A model generated the notes under the pieces. That model was given only the letters and a program-made list of their open reading frames with translations. It had not been told where the DNA came from and did no database searches. From contig NC_067285.1 in NCBI RefSeq assembly GCF_020740795.1, positions 91,967,152 through 92,031,151 on the forward strand: a DNA stretch of 64,000 nucleotides, in the 5' to 3' direction. The position numbers and the translations under genes were made by a program. Below, one piece after another: positions 27,739-41,426 of this stretch (its first letter is position 1; each line of letters begins with the position of its first letter). The stretch is from Apus apus (Eukaryota > Chordata > Aves > Apodiformes > Apodidae).

Positions 27739-28682
27739 AGCTAAGTGTTGATTATCTGAAACCAGCTTCTCTAGCACATAATCAGATCACAAGCAACATA
27801 TAACAAAGAATACTGCATTACAGGTAATACAGCATGATCTGCTTAAGTGGATAAGCTATTGTAACCCAAAAAAGTAGGTGAAGGTTGTTTAAAAATGCAG
27901 TAACTGTTGAAGTAATTGGTGGACTTAAAAAATTAAGACCTCTGACAAAAGGCCAGATCACTGTTTTAACCAAACAGCTCAACAACAAAGCAAGTGCTAA
28001 ATTTTTAAAAGTGCCTCAGTGTAAGGGGATGGGACTTAGCTGTGTCTGCTATGGGACAGATTTGGCACAAGTAAAGACACTGAGCAAACTCAGGGCTTGA
28101 GCAGGTGTCCCACTCTGCTGCAAACATATGGGCACTGCCACCCTCATGGCAATATTCCTCCAGCCGCCAGAAGCCCAGTTCCTGGTTTACAACACTATGG
28201 ACACTACAGAACAAAGATTTAGAAGCAAGCAGACCCGATGTCTTGTGCAGCTGTGATCCTGCTTAAATCACAAGCAATATTTCTCTACAAAATAGACAAG
28301 AACAGTTCCATCCAGTGTTTTGCCATTATAGCATTAACAGCTTGGGTAAACATAAGCATGTATCACAGGCTGTTATGACAACTTGTGCCCAGATTCCTGG
28401 CACAAGTTTTTTTTCCAAAAAAATAAACTTAACTCTTTCAAAATCTGAACTTCTTAAATTTCTTCATACTATAGTTCTGCATGGGTCATTGATAATGTCA
28501 CAAATATTTATCCTTACAAGATATCAGGGATTGTAGAGGCTTACAAGTTTTCAGGCTCTGCCTCAAATCCTCTAAACCTCCAGTTCATATCACAGAAAGA
28601 AAAAAGAAGAAACTTCAAAAGATTCTGAGCATCTGCTTCACTAAAAAGGTGACTTTTACTCTGCATATAGGAATTTATTTTA
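27739..28682. other. Presumed TBC1D1 intron, nothing recognised
   Basis: No exon, RNA gene or clear repeat seen between the MIR-like relic and the CR1 fragment. Confidence 0.55.
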
Positions 28683-29490
28683 CCCTATGACCAAGAAGAA
28701 CAGGTGGACAAGGCACTCTACAGACAATTAGAAGCAGTCCCATGTTTGCAGACCATGGTCCTGACAGGATACCCAAGTATCTGCTGGAGGAACAACACAG
28801 TGGGGCATAATCAATCCAGCAAGTTCCCAGAGAGCACAGATGACAGCTTCCCAAGCAAAGTGACCAGAGGAGGTGATGAGGAGAGGTGGTCTGGTGGACC
28901 TCATACTTAGCAACATGGAAGGTTAAAGGCAGCCTTGGCTGCAGTGACCATGAGATACTGGAGTTCAGGATCCTGAGAAACTGAGCAAATATCAAGATCA
29001 CAACCCTGGCCTTCAGAAGAGTAGTTCTTAGCCTCTTCAGGGATCTACTTGAAAAAGTATGAGGTAATAAAGGCCCTGGAGGGAAGAGTGTCCAAGAAAC
29101 CTGGTTGTTATTCAAAGACCACTGCCTTCAAGCTCAAGAGCAGTCCATCCAAACAGGTTAGGTAAAAATACCTAGACAGATGCACACAGATCTCCCAGTA
29201 AAACTCAAACATAAAAAGGGAGAGTACAAGAGGTTGGAAGCAGGGACAAGTAACCCCTGAGAGGAATATATAGACACTGCCCAAGCACACAGACTCATAA
29301 TTAGGAAAAACAAAGCCCACCTGGAGTTGAATCTGGCAAGAGATGTCAAAAGGACTTCTATAGCTACATGGGTGAGAGAAGGAAGACTAGGGAAAGTGTG
29401 GGCCTGCTGCTGAATGGCACACAGGACATGGAAAAGGCTGAGGTACTGAGTGCACTCTTTGCCTCAGACTCTAAACCATCAACTTTAGAA
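28683..29490 (+). mobile_element. CR1 ORF2 internal fragment
   Basis: A degraded plus-strand copy of the endonuclease-to-reverse transcriptase region of CR1. It aligns by eye with the full copy at 52.6-56.9 kb, from the GACCAAGA(T/A)GA segment through the endonuclease [10 protein letters not shown] equivalent to the [12 protein letters not shown] equivalent near 29440. Many indels. It has lost the 3' end, which is unusual for CR1. Confidence 0.8.
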
Positions 29491-32400
29491 CCATTATTCT
29501 TTAGTCACAATATATATAAAAGTATAATAAAGGACAGTACAATCTTTACCTGCCTTAAATCTACACTAGCCCAGGGCGTTATCAGATAAACTAGTGACCA
29601 GCAGTCCATTTGCCAGCCAAAATACCAACATCCAAGATGAAACATATGTAATTCATTTGATATAACAAAGAAAGATTGCTTAATGGCACCTGGAATTCCT
29701 TTTCTAAACTGAAAATATTAGCAGAAATTACTGCTCTTCTGTAATGTTTTGGCTACTTTGTATCTGCTGGAGAGGGATATCCTGTGACAGTATGCCATTT
29801 GCTTCTCCTTATCTAGCTCTTTTCCTTCTTCCAAGTGAATGACACGCTAAAGGAAGGTGTCCTATGGAAGGAGAGCTTTGCTGCGTTTGCGGCGAATGAG
29901 CTCATGAGAGAAGCAGCACATCTCACCTACAGTTTCAAATACTGCAGGTAAACACAGTTCAAACTACCACATCTCAAGTGTAGGACAAAAATGCCAATAA
30001 TTTTTAATGTACGTAGTTTTCAATAACAACAACGTCAATAGCATCACATTCCTGTAGAACAGAGGCAAAGAGCAGATCAGAAGCTGTTGGGAAGATACGC
30101 AAGCTGGTAGCATGTATGTTTTAATTTAAGCCATGGCACTCCTACAGTACCCAAGCACTCTGGCCAAGCTGTTCAACAAAGATGTGTTCTTATAACGAAG
30201 GTACTATCCCACAAGCACAGATTTACTGGAGAGTTAACTTTTCCTGAGATTCCACCACCATTACTCAACACAGCATGCATAATCCCCACCTATGACCTAC
30301 CAATAGTCTTCATTAGCTCCCTGCAGGCAATATAATTGAATCCAAGCTCCATTCCTGGGCACCTACAAAGAATATGCTGTAACACTTCAACCTCACCATC
30401 AGACAGACATTAGTCATTCATGAGGCCCCATCTGCACCTCCACAGAAAGACGATGAAGGGGTAAAAAACTCCACTAACACTAGTGGAAAATTACTGAGGT
30501 TATACATGAAGAAGGAAGGAAGACTCCAAAGCCCGTATCTGACAGATCTGCTTAGAAAGGGACCCTAATCCACAAGAGAAGCTCTCTCTAGGCTCCTAGG
30601 TAAACTGATTCTCTTAGTACTAAATGGAGTGGAATAATGCATGTGCTTGTTTTCAAGTAATGTGTCAAGGAGCAGTTTTCCAGGACAGCTTCTTTCACCC
30701 TTCCCTACCTACTGCTATACTAGCAGGGAAAGCGAGCTAATGGCTGCCATGATGATGGAAAGGAAAAAAATTATACAAGATCTTGCAAAGTGAAGACAAG
30801 AAGACAAAGATCACAATAGGACACTGCCTTTTATTCTACTTCTAAAGCAGAGCAGAACAAAGAATTCCTTGCAAAGAATTCTGACATTATTTAGTATTAA
30901 TTACCTGTCTACTGACTTCTTTAAAGTGGATGTGTTGGTAATGGAGCAACAATGAACCAAACAGCCCTGTATTCGTATCCAGGAAAAACACTGCATGCAC
31001 TCCCACATCCCCATCAATTCTAGACTTCAGCTAAGTATTACCCAGCAAAAAATCATCTCCCCTTAACAACATGCCTTCATATTAAACAGTAATATCACTA
31101 ATCAAGTATATCTTCTTGATCAATTTGAATACATAAAGGAATACAACTACAGTAAACGGACTGCAGTCACTTGCAAAGCTGATGCTAAAATTAGCCTAAC
31201 CATTCCTGTTTTTCTGTACTTCCTACCACCTCCAGTGCTATTTCACCATCTGCACCAAGTTCAAGGTTTTTGTTCTCCTCTTCAAAGGCCTTCACTCTTT
31301 AGTCTTCTACTCATCTGCTTTCATATTAATATACTAATTCTTCCTAGTCTATTTCTCCCACAGACATCCTTCTGCCCTCTTCTATACTACTTATCCTAAA
31401 GTGGGAATATACTCAGAACTTATTTGCAAAGCCACAAGGTACCTTCTACTTCAAATCCTCAGTCAGACCTGACCTAATCTGAAAATTCTATGTCAAATAT
31501 AGCCCTACTAAAGATTTATATATGCAGATACAAACAACTGTGGCTCTTGGAGTTTACAATATTACTGCAATTAGTAACCATGGGTTTCTTTATTTTTAAA
31601 TAAAAATAGATGAAGTGCAATTATCACAAAAGTCTGAAGGTCCAGGATTGCTGAGTAAAGATTTGTTACAACCACATAAACTCTGTTTAATCACAGAGCA
31701 AACAGGAAAAAAGTCAGCAGGAGCAAATGCCAGCACAGGAGTCTGCTGAGCCACAGAGGCTGAAAAGGTTCTGTTTCTAAAACTCATTTCTTCTGAAGTT
31801 GAACATCAGCTGCAGCAACATACTGCTAAATTCTTTATCCCAACTCACTTGCTTTGAACAAACAGATCCCTCAGTTTGTAACAGAGGTACACAGCACACT
31901 CCTGTGCATTCAATCTGGTAATCTGCCAAACAGGTAACATCAGTTCACTCCTCTTGATAAATACACAACAGGTAGGCACAACTCAAATTTAACTAGAGAC
32001 GGATTTTGTTCTTCTTCATTTCAAACATGTCTAGTAATTTGATTAAACATGAGGAAAAAGTATTTCAACCTTGTGTTGCAGAAGATGATGCACCAGAGGT
32101 GATCAGTGTTATGTACTAACCATAATCCTGTAAAGTCACATGCCACAAAATAAGCACATAAGCAAAATGCATTTACTAGATTCTATTCAATGCCAAGTCC
32201 TGAAACATCTATTCTGTATTTCTGCTCCTTTACATATATACATTTTTACATTTTAACTTGACAAGATTTCTCACCTGAATGCCTGTGATTTACAACATAT
32301 TTGCCTTCTAATTTACCAGAACTGCCTCTTTATCTGTGGGGATTTAACTAAAGCTGTTTCCATGTTTTGGGCTCTAAGCTTGAGACCATGGATTTGGAAC

Positions 32401-33044
32401 TGTACAATGATTTGCTATTGGGCAGGTTGGCATAAATCCCATGTGTGGTGTACGTTCACATTATACCTTCAAGGTGCTTCAGCAGGACATCTCCTGTGAG
32501 TCAAGAAGCAGCATGTAGCAAGGTGCAGTTTTGCAACATTGAAACTGAAGTCTACACTCAAGAAGTGAAGGATATGTTACTGTTTTGTGCCAATTCCTAC
32601 TCTCCTTACCCATTAATGAGAGTTCCTGTCTCATATTACTCTCAAACTAAAAAGATCAACAATTTTTAATGCTTCCACCTTTTCAGCAAGGACAAAAATT
32701 GCTCTTCGGAGACGCAGACTGAGCCAAATCTCACCTCAGTGTGAGACACATACACTCCAGTTCCTGCCCCATGCCATGCAGCAGCAAGCCTGCCTGTCCA
32801 GAGTCGCAGCACGGTGCTCTAGCCTCGCTCCCATTACCTGACACCCATCTCCAGGCTCTGTGGATTACAGAGCTAGGAAGTTGTTTTCACATCACATTGC
32901 ATACCACATGCAGGCTCCACCCCACCCCCTCTTGCTTCTGAGAGAGGAGGTATCTCTATTTCCCCATCACATAGGTCTCAACTCAGGAAAATAGAAATTT
33001 GAGAGGTCTGACCGTAGGATTAGATAAAGTTCACAGTGACTCAA
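29491..33044. other. Presumed TBC1D1 intron, no gene seen
   Basis: It holds the L2-like relic at 31.2-31.5 kb. A stretch near 30290-30350 is weakly L2-like too. Nothing else supported. Confidence 0.55.
31225..31490 (+). mobile_element. L2-like LINE relic
   Basis: A pyrimidine-rich stretch with CAAGTTCAAGGTTTTTGTTC and CTTCAAAGGCCTTCAC, ending in CTTCAAATCCTCAGTCAGACC. This is the order seen in L2 3' regions. Degraded, with no open frame. Confidence 0.45.
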
Positions 33045-33114
33045 GGGTGAAATCCTAGACTTAGTGACATCAACAGAAAAACTCTCACTGACTTGAGGGC
33101 CAAGATTTCAGCCC
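33045..33114. repeat. Degenerate palindromic repeat
   Basis: The left arm GGGTGAAATCCTAGACTTAG and the right arm GGGCCAAGATTTCAGCCC are imperfect inverse complements around a short loop. Similar palindromes around 'GAAATCCTGGCC' occur in reptile and bird genomes as old non-autonomous DNA transposon relics. The following 33150-33230, starting CTCTGATCCTGCAGG, may belong to it. Confidence 0.45.
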
Positions 33115-33465
33115 ATATCTCAAATTTAAGTGTTTTTTAAGCCACTGAAATTCAGGCTCTGATCCTGCAGGAGATTTACACACCTTTCACTGCATATACT
33201 AAGCAGTTGAAATTCAACTGGACCATTAACATCAAGAAAAGTGACACTTGTTGCTAATTTTTAGTGAGATTCAGTCGCTAATTGTAAATACAACCTTAAG
33301 ACCTTACACTATAGTGAAGTTTCAAAGAGCACAAAAGCAACTCCATTTAAAAAGAAGTAGCATCAACTCTTCCACATTTCCATCATACTCTATAAAACAT
33401 ATGATAGTAGAATAATAAATTCTGCAATATAATTCCAACAGTTGCTTGTTTGGGGTTTTACTTAC

Positions 33466-33980
33466 TTTTGTCTGATCATCAGCTTTAAATACATAGCAGA
33501 TACTTCTCTGATTTTCTGCTCCATCCTTTATCAGACAAGCAAAGTAGCTTGGATCGTGACTGTTGTGAATCAGTTTGTGGACATGCTGTGGCTTGTATTC
33601 AAAAAAATTTGAATAAATCAAAGGATCCCACTGGTGGATTTCCCCTGTGTCTGGTTCACATCGCAAACTTGCTGGTGAAACATGAAGTCGGATTTGGCTG
33701 ACACTAGGTTCTTCTTTGGAAGACTTTGTACTGAGCATCCGAATCTCTGCCACAATCCAAGGCAGCATGGACATGGTGGTTAGGGAATGCACTGGCAGGG
33801 AACCAACCAGCTGGAGACTGAAACTTGCTGAGAAATCACTGGGCGTTTGATACTTTTTAACTTTGAATGTTATTGGCTCCATTTCACAGTCCTTTAGGGA
33901 ACCTGGACTACTTCACCAATATTTCAGTTCCATGGAATTACAATATCTGGATGGTTCCTTTGATTAAGGAACAGAAGAGT
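33466..33980 (-). CDS. TBC1D1: TBC1D1 first coding exon (5' UTR tail plus 139 codons)
   Basis: The exon runs from a strong acceptor (TTTCTTTTCCTTTCAG, ending at 33981) to the donor GTAAGT starting at 33465. The coding part is 33882-33466: ATG with G at -3 and +4, preceded by an in-frame TGA ten codons upstream, then 139 complete codons (phase 0). The product begins MEPITF and contains LQLVGSLPVHSLTTM, CEPDTGEIHQWDPLIYS, HKLIHNSHDPSYFACLIK and CYVFKADDQTK. These identify the N-terminal phosphotyrosine-interaction (PID/PTB) domain of TBC1D1. TBC1D1 is a Rab GTPase-activating protein of about 1150-1170 residues, phosphorylated by AKT and AMPK, that restrains GLUT4 vesicle traffic in muscle and other tissues. 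In chicken it is a known growth and selection locus. Its TBC catalytic domain lies in exons left of the window. TBC1D4 is the closest alternative but is less similar here. Confidence 0.95.
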
Positions 33981-34964
33981 TCTGAAAGGAAAAGAAATAG
34001 TTATATACGTGCTGGAACCCTATTGTAAATGAACTGTCAGTAACACAAATATTTAACAGCTTCACATCAAAAGAGACATACCAGTCATCTACCATCACCT
34101 CTAGCACATTTCCGCTACATTGGGCCTTACTATTTCAGGTCCAACAAATGTAATTAGTACTAAATACACTGCTTGGAAAAAAGTCAGTCCTGATATAAAA
34201 GTTGCCTTACAATTCTTGCTTAACCATCTAATGAGTAACTAAACTCAGAAATGCACATTCTTTCTAGGCTGTTTCTGTTCCATGGGCAGGCACATTTGGA
34301 TCCCACTCACTTATTTCAGTCCTATTGTCACAGAAGGAACTCAGCTGAGCGATTCTGACTTTCAAGACAGTTGAAGTCAGTGCTTGCTGAGACAACTTTT
34401 CATTTAAAACAAACAAACCCAAAAAACACCCAAAAGAATGCGAAACAAAACAAAAGTTAGCTTTCTTGTTCTTAAGTGGATGAACCAACATAAATGGGTA
34501 CCAACACAGTTGTTTCCTTGGGTTTCATTTGCCAAGTGATTATGGGCCATTACCAACCAGACTTTAATTAAATGATACCCCAGAAATTGTTGTCAAAAAG
34601 CTAGCATCAGTAAACTGATCACTGATAAACTGGTCAGACAGCAGAGACAAGCAACAATTCTTACAGCATTCCACTAAAAACCAGATTATTCACAATTCAT
34701 TCCTTCATTTTAAGGCCTGCCAGCCAGACAGGAATACTTAATGTTTGCCACATTGATACAGCATCATTTTCATTTCTTAAAATATCAAATGGAACCAAGT
34801 TACATACAACCTTGTTACACTCAGTATCGGCTATTACTATGACACTATATATTAGTAGTTTTAGTAACAAAATCCAATAACTGCATTTCTCTATCAATTT
34901 TGTTTTGCAAAATATAGTCTATGAAAACACAGATTGGCATTTGTTATCCTACCATATTTTAACT

Positions 34965-35100
34965 TCTCATTAACTGAACCTGGTGTCAGCTGTTGCATTA
35001 CTTTGTGTGAGACTGATGAGAAGGTGACAGGCCTATAATTGCCTATGTTTAAATACCATGACACGAGTTTACCCACAGCTTTCTGAGCATTTCCCATGAA
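34965..35100 (-). mobile_element. Degraded CR1-type reverse transcriptase fragment
   Basis: The minus reading encodes a stretch like GNYRPVTFSSVSHKVMQQL, matching the start of the CR1/L3-type reverse transcriptase domain. Flanks are too diverged to bound it. It could be an older CR1-related family. Confidence 0.55.
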
Positions 35101-38100
35101 AAGACCTACTAAAAACAACATGAGCAGTCCCAAGAACTCCTTACAAAACATTATTATATTTGAACAACTATTTAATAAATGGCACCTGTTTGCTGTTGCA
35201 ACAGTATTTCTTGTCTTCGTTCTTCTACAAACATGATCAAAACTCATTTTCCCATGAGTTTTCATTAAAACTTTGTCCCTTATTTGTTCTTGTAAAAATA
35301 TTTTCAAACTGAATGAGTTTCTAGCAGCATTTCACCTTGTTAAAAATAAAAGGATATTTGAGGATTTAAAAAAAACCCAACAAGAACAAAACTTTAAAAA
35401 TCCAAGATGGAAATTCATTTTGAACTAAGTAAGTTTTTAAAATGCAACCTATTTGTTAATGTCTGAGTGGGTAAAACTTTTTCTGCAGTAACTAGCAAAC
35501 TGTAAAAACAAGAGAACTACAGAAACCATGCGTTTGGGTACATTTACCATTTTGGAACTTTTGCAGCTTTTGACAAATTGATGCTGTGGCAACATTACCA
35601 GTTCCAAGGATGCCAAATTTAGTAAGGGAATCCAATAGTGCAGATTTTAAAGATGCTATCTGAAGAAATCATCATAAGTAGCTCATAGAAAAATATTTTT
35701 TAAAGCCTTTTTATAAGCTTGTGTGTGTGTCTGTGCATGGGATGCGTGGGAAAATGGGCCATGAAAATCCAGAATTTGCATGCCTCATTTCAATTATACT
35801 AAAAATATTTTTCAATATTTTTCTTCAGTTTCACAACCAAGGATGAAAATAAGCATCTTTAATATAAATGCATTGCATCATATGGGATAGTAGCTTCAGG
35901 AAGCATTTTTACACCTTATCAGCACAGACCGCTAAACACAGTTAACATTTTAGTTTTGCATTAAAATTGCAAATTGTTTTACACCAAAATTGTCTCTTCT
36001 TCTTTGACATATAATTAGAAATTTTTTCTGTTTAACTGTAACAGTGAAAAACAGTTCAGCAACTGCAGGGAATATTGGATTAACTCATAACTACAATGAT
36101 GTGTAGTCCAAAACACGTAAAAATTGAGTTTTTAGCTTATAGCGTTCTCGTCATTTAGTGGCACACATCTCAGGTTATGAAAGCCTAAGAAAACTCCATT
36201 ATTAATTGAAAATATATTTCTATAGCTCATTTTTATTAGCCCCATACTTTTTGTAACCATATTTCTCAACTGTGTTTTCTCAGAACTCTTTTTTTTTTTT
36301 TTTAAATGCAATTAAAGAAAATGCATATAAAAATACAGTAATCCTCATTTAAATCAACTTTTCAAAGAAGAACAGCTTCATTTGGAGTACCACCATCTAC
36401 CATACTCTTTTAGCCTAGACCTAGGAGGTACACCTGCCTCTAACAGGATCAAGTATCACAATATAACACATTATTTTGCATGCTAACTCTAAGCACTGAA
36501 CAGCATTTAAAAAAACAGGTTGATACTCTGTCATATTTAACAAACATTGAACTGCTGGAATGTATGTAATATAAATGCAAAGTTTCTTGGCATTCATATA
36601 TTTTTAACAAAATAAACACCTCACAAAGTCAAAAGCATAAATACTCCAATGTCTGTATTTGTTATTTCTAAAGAAAATCAGTTAATGTTAAAACAAAACA
36701 GTTAACTAGAAGTCAGAATGCAAGGTTTTTTTCCTAACATCAAGAGGCACTTAAAAGTGCAGTTTCTTAGAGCACAAATATAGTAGTATCAGGTCTCCTT
36801 ATCTAACCTCTACCATTACATTACCATTCTGCATGTTCCATCTCCCTTTTCCAGTCATTCTTTCTTTGTTTCCCCCTGTTGTCATCCTTATCTTAATTTA
36901 CATGCAGATCCCACCAGAAATTATACCATTTTCATGCTGCCAGTGTTAATGTACTTTAAGTTTACACCAAGGACTAGGCTTTAATTCAAGACCATGAAGT
37001 ATTTATATACATGGTTAATTTAGACCTAAAAATAGTTCTGTTCACTGAACAGAACTATTCCCAGCCATGAAATTAAGCACATACTATGACCAAAGAGTGT
37101 CTGTGGTCTGAGCTCTGTCTGTCCTGACTCCACCACTTGGAATTCTGGCACCTTCACTCATCTCTGGTTGTCACTACTCAGTTCATCTCCTGCAAAACTT
37201 GGCTCTGCAGAACAGTACCTGTTTACCATCTGTATTAGTACAGTAGGCCCAAATAAGCTCCCTCTTCCTCCCAAGTGTCTGATTAACTCACAACCAGTGT
37301 CTTCAAAGCAAAAGCTGTTTCACCTTTGATCCAAGAGAGAATAGAAAAGGTATAAAAAGAAAAGCCTTGTTTCCTTCCACCTAGACTTTTATCTTCCTTT
37401 GACAGCTCTAAATGCCATTCAGCTCCACTATTCTGGGCTGGGAGAAGACTGCCAGGCTTTGCTCCACACACAGGCTGAATGTCTCCAGTTGTTCTTCCAG
37501 TGCTCACAGACATAACTCCTCTTTCTTCCCATCATCGGCATCTTCTGAAGGACCTCCATTACCCTTGCACTCAGAGCTGAGAAGAGCTTGAGTGGCACTC
37601 CTCAGCTAACAGCTTTACTGCTGTCTGAGAAATGTTAATATATCCAAACTGTATCTTAATGTTGCCACTGCTTAACCTGCATTGATTTAGCTGTATTTGT
37701 TCCATCAGCACAAAAACCAGCCAGGCAAACTGTACCACATGTGATACTTACACAAACTGCACTAATAAACCTCACCCCACCTTCTAAATTAGGAGATACC
37801 AGACTGGACTGACTCACTAATGTGGAAGACGCACATGGGAACATATGTGTGCTGCTCTTTGTCCTCCACTTCTCTTTTGCTGTGATCAATCCATCCACTG
37901 ACCTCTCACATGCAGGGAGCAGACTTAGAAAGCATACAGAGTTACACCAGCAAAATCTGATACTGTGTGTTTTTTAAAAAATACATATGCTGGGCTCTTG
38001 TCCCAAATTTAGTTGTATTCTCATATTTTTATACCACTAGAAAGTAAAAGGGACACCTTCAGAGGGAAGTAAGGGTGATGGCAGAACAGCATGAAGAGGC

Positions 38101-38439
38101 CAGTTATGAAAATTAGTACCTCTGCTATTCTGGAACCCAGGTTCTCCTTGTATGAAGGTACATGTCTAAGCAGCTGTGCATCATGCAGGACACCATTCCT
38201 CGAATCTTATCTTTGCTTAAGAAAGCAAAGACTTCATCATGAAAACAAGGCACAGAGTCTGGTAGGTGCCCTTTGGTTAGATGGGGCCAGGTCAACCTTG
38301 AGGTTAGAAAGGAGAATCTCACGGGCTTTATTAACTTGGGACGGGGGTGTCACTGAAAAACAGGTTTTGGAAAACCAGGCAGATATGGGATGGACTCAAA
38401 TGAAGACAGAAGAGAAAAGCAAAAAAAGGGAGAGAGATT

Positions 38440-38545
38440 GTTCTAAACCAGAACAACACAGACAAATAAAACCAAACCAAAACACAAAACCAACAAAAAA
38501 CCCTCAAACAAACAAAAATCCAAACAAAAAGAAAACCCCAAACAG
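38440..38545. repeat. A/C-rich low-complexity tract
   Basis: Irregular CAAA, CCAAA and ACAAA repeats. They keep an open frame from 38091 to 38651 on the plus strand that is not a gene. Confidence 0.85.
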
Positions 38546-41426
38546 AACGGAAACTACAACAGTGGTGAAGGGTTATCCATCTTCTCTGGTCTGGACTAAA
38601 TTCAATACAGACAGGTGGCCAAAATTTTCAGACTCTGTGTTCAGAACATAGATAACTATAGACCTATGTGATCTTTTACTCTCCTCCAGCTCATCCCCTG
38701 GATTGGTAGCAGATGGAGTGCTGGGACCCACAGCAGAACTGACAAGTTTAGAAGCTGCGTCAAGCAAGGAAGCAGTCAGAACTTCCACACATCAATGATT
38801 AAATGAGGAGTTTGACCTGTGAGCTGCTGAACAGAAAGACCCCCAGCTTCCTCGACCTTTGCAGTTCATCTGAGAGACAAGTGTGCAGTTACTCCACATC
38901 AGGCTGCTGACATGACAGCAACTGTTTTCTTTTTTCTGTAAGTTGGTTTTCTTTCTCCCCTCTAAGAAGCTAAGCAAAACTTGCAACCATATAGCAAGGT
39001 ATTGTGAAAAACAGACAGTCTTAAAGAGCACAAATTTGTTCAGCTCTTCTCTGCGTGGCATTAGGACTGGACCGTGCTGACAAATGGAACCAGAGGCATT
39101 TGTACTGAGTGCACTTCACCGCTGATTATTTTAGCAGAAATATCATACTACTTAAGGATTATGAGGAGCCATGGCCTGCAGCCAGAGCTCTGGAACACAA
39201 GCCAGAACTAAATACCACTCCTCTCCCTCTCTGTCTGATCCTCAACTGAGATTTACATTGTCCTCACTCATGCTGACAGATTTCTCTATCCGCCTAGCAG
39301 GATATATAGAATAACATAAATGAGAACATGTACTAGGTATGTCATGATATGGTCACTGCTGAGAAGAGGTCCTTTTATGTTTCCATCAATATGGATTAAA
39401 TTACTCCTTCTCTAGTATCACAACATAACAACTATTAGAACATTCTGTGGAGCAGCTACTTGCAAGCTTTATCTTTTTTCTTGAGGCTTCAAACAACATC
39501 TTTGGCCTGTTTTCTAGAAATAAGATTTATATATCATACCACAGGTTGCTCTTAGTTTTCAAAGAGTTCTAATTTAACCTTAAACCAGCACTTGGAATCA
39601 CAACACACCCTTCTGTTGCAAGGATGTTTCTTTTTTCTCTCATAGTTACTTATTATTTCCCTCTAGATCTATGGCTTGCTGTGGGCAACAACAAGTCCAG
39701 ACATCAATTTGCCTCAAAAAACATTTTACATTTTTGTTCTTTTTCCATATACATGCATTAAGTGCTGACTTATAAAATACTCTTTTCAATGCCACCAGCA
39801 GCTTCAGATGTGGCCCTGAGTAATGTTACCCTATGTAGTCTGAGCAACTAATTTGGCTTGGTGGTGATAATCACACCTAAAATATTTACTGATTCAACCA
39901 GCATTTATATCACTCCTCAAATAGGTTAAAAAAATTAAATAGACTATTAACCAAAAAAAAATTGCAGCAAAATGGTAAAGCGTTCAACTATCAAATGAAG
40001 AAAATGGTTCCCTCTTCCTGCCCTTGACACCTGTTGCTATGTCCTTAACAGAGTCCAAAGAAATTAAAACACTGATGATTGAGGTCTTATGAGTCTGCCT
40101 TATACAGACTTGAGCAAAATTCTGGGCTGTTCTACCACTGCAACGCACTGAAAAAATTATTTGTAAAGCAGAGCTTGCTAGGTAAATGACATTCTGAATG
40201 CCATTTGTTTTTATTCAGTTGCATACCCAGTGCCAAAATACATGCATCCAACTTTTCAGTTAACCAAATTATAAAGTGAAAAAAGTGTCAAGTCATCCAT
40301 GTATCATTGAACTCCTTCCAGCCTGTCATTTTTCTCACCTGTAAGCATTTCTACTATTGCATATTACCTATGACTTCCAGCACTTCTATAAAACAAGATA
40401 TGACAGATTTCTATGTCAGCATTTATAACTGTTAAAAGTGTAATAATATTCATCAGCTCAGAGGTACGTGCTATTCATGAGATGTATGTTTTTATTAATT
40501 TTGACCCACAATGTTCCATTCAATCTCTGGGCTTAACGGCAGGCACAAATCCCGCCATCTGCACTACTAAAGGTTCCCACAACAAATCTGCCATATTAGC
40601 CTCTCTCCCAAACACAACACAGCGTACAAAGGTCTCAATCTTTTCAAACTGCACTATAAATAACCACATTTGTTTCATACCTTTCATTAATGTGGTTTCA
40701 AGAGATCATTCCCTCGTTAATTTAGCACAAGGATTTAAAGGGCCATAAGAATACTGTGCCGGTATGTAAGGATTTTAAGGTTAAACTCCAAGTGTGCTGC
40801 TGTAGGAAAGGTGGGTTTTACCCCTACGGGAGGAGTCGCTGTTGGGAAGAGCAGGCTCTAGGAGTTGTTACACAGGGCGGTTTTGCTCTGATGGGTTAGG
40901 AAGGTGCAGGCAAGAGTGAGAAAAAGAACTAAAAGTAGAGCGTGGCACCTCACGTCAATCTCAGATTAAAATTCAAGTAGATCTTTTTGGTTATTCTGGC
41001 GAGAAACCAGCTCTCCCAAGACCCTGCGAGCCGAGAAGCGCGGCCCCGCCGCCCCCGTCCCGCGGGAATGCTGCCCCAGAGCAAGTGCTGTGGTTTCCCG
41101 GGGGCTCCGCTGCGACCGAGAGGGACGGGAGGGCAGCCCGCCCCACCCGCGGAGCGGCGCCCCGGCCGGACCCGCCTCGCAGCCGCTTCCTCTCGGTCAC
41201 TTCGGGGACCCGGCACAGCGCCCGCACCAGCCCCGCCGCCCCAGCGGGGGGCCTGTCTACTCGCCTCAACTCTTCCACTTCCTCAAAGCTCAGAGCCGCT
41301 CTTCCTCCTTCCTTCTCTCCCTCCGAAAACGCAGCTCGGTCCCGCCAGCGCTGCTCCCCTGGGCGGGGGTCCCCCTCTCCGCCGCCCCGCCCCACGGCCG
41401 ATCCCCGCCAGAGCCCGGCTGACCCG

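Larger units (their letters stand above)
33981..40979. other. TBC1D1: TBC1D1 5' UTR intron (presumed)
   Basis: It lies between the CpG island promoter and the first coding exon. It holds one old CR1-type fragment (34965-35100), a poly-T run near 36291-36303 and an A/C-rich tract (38440-38545). No coding exon seen. Confidence 0.65.

Noticed and set aside
38091..38651. A 186-codon plus-strand frame
   Set aside because: The second half is a translation of an A/C-rich tract (K, N, T, P repeats), and the first half has no recognisable motif.
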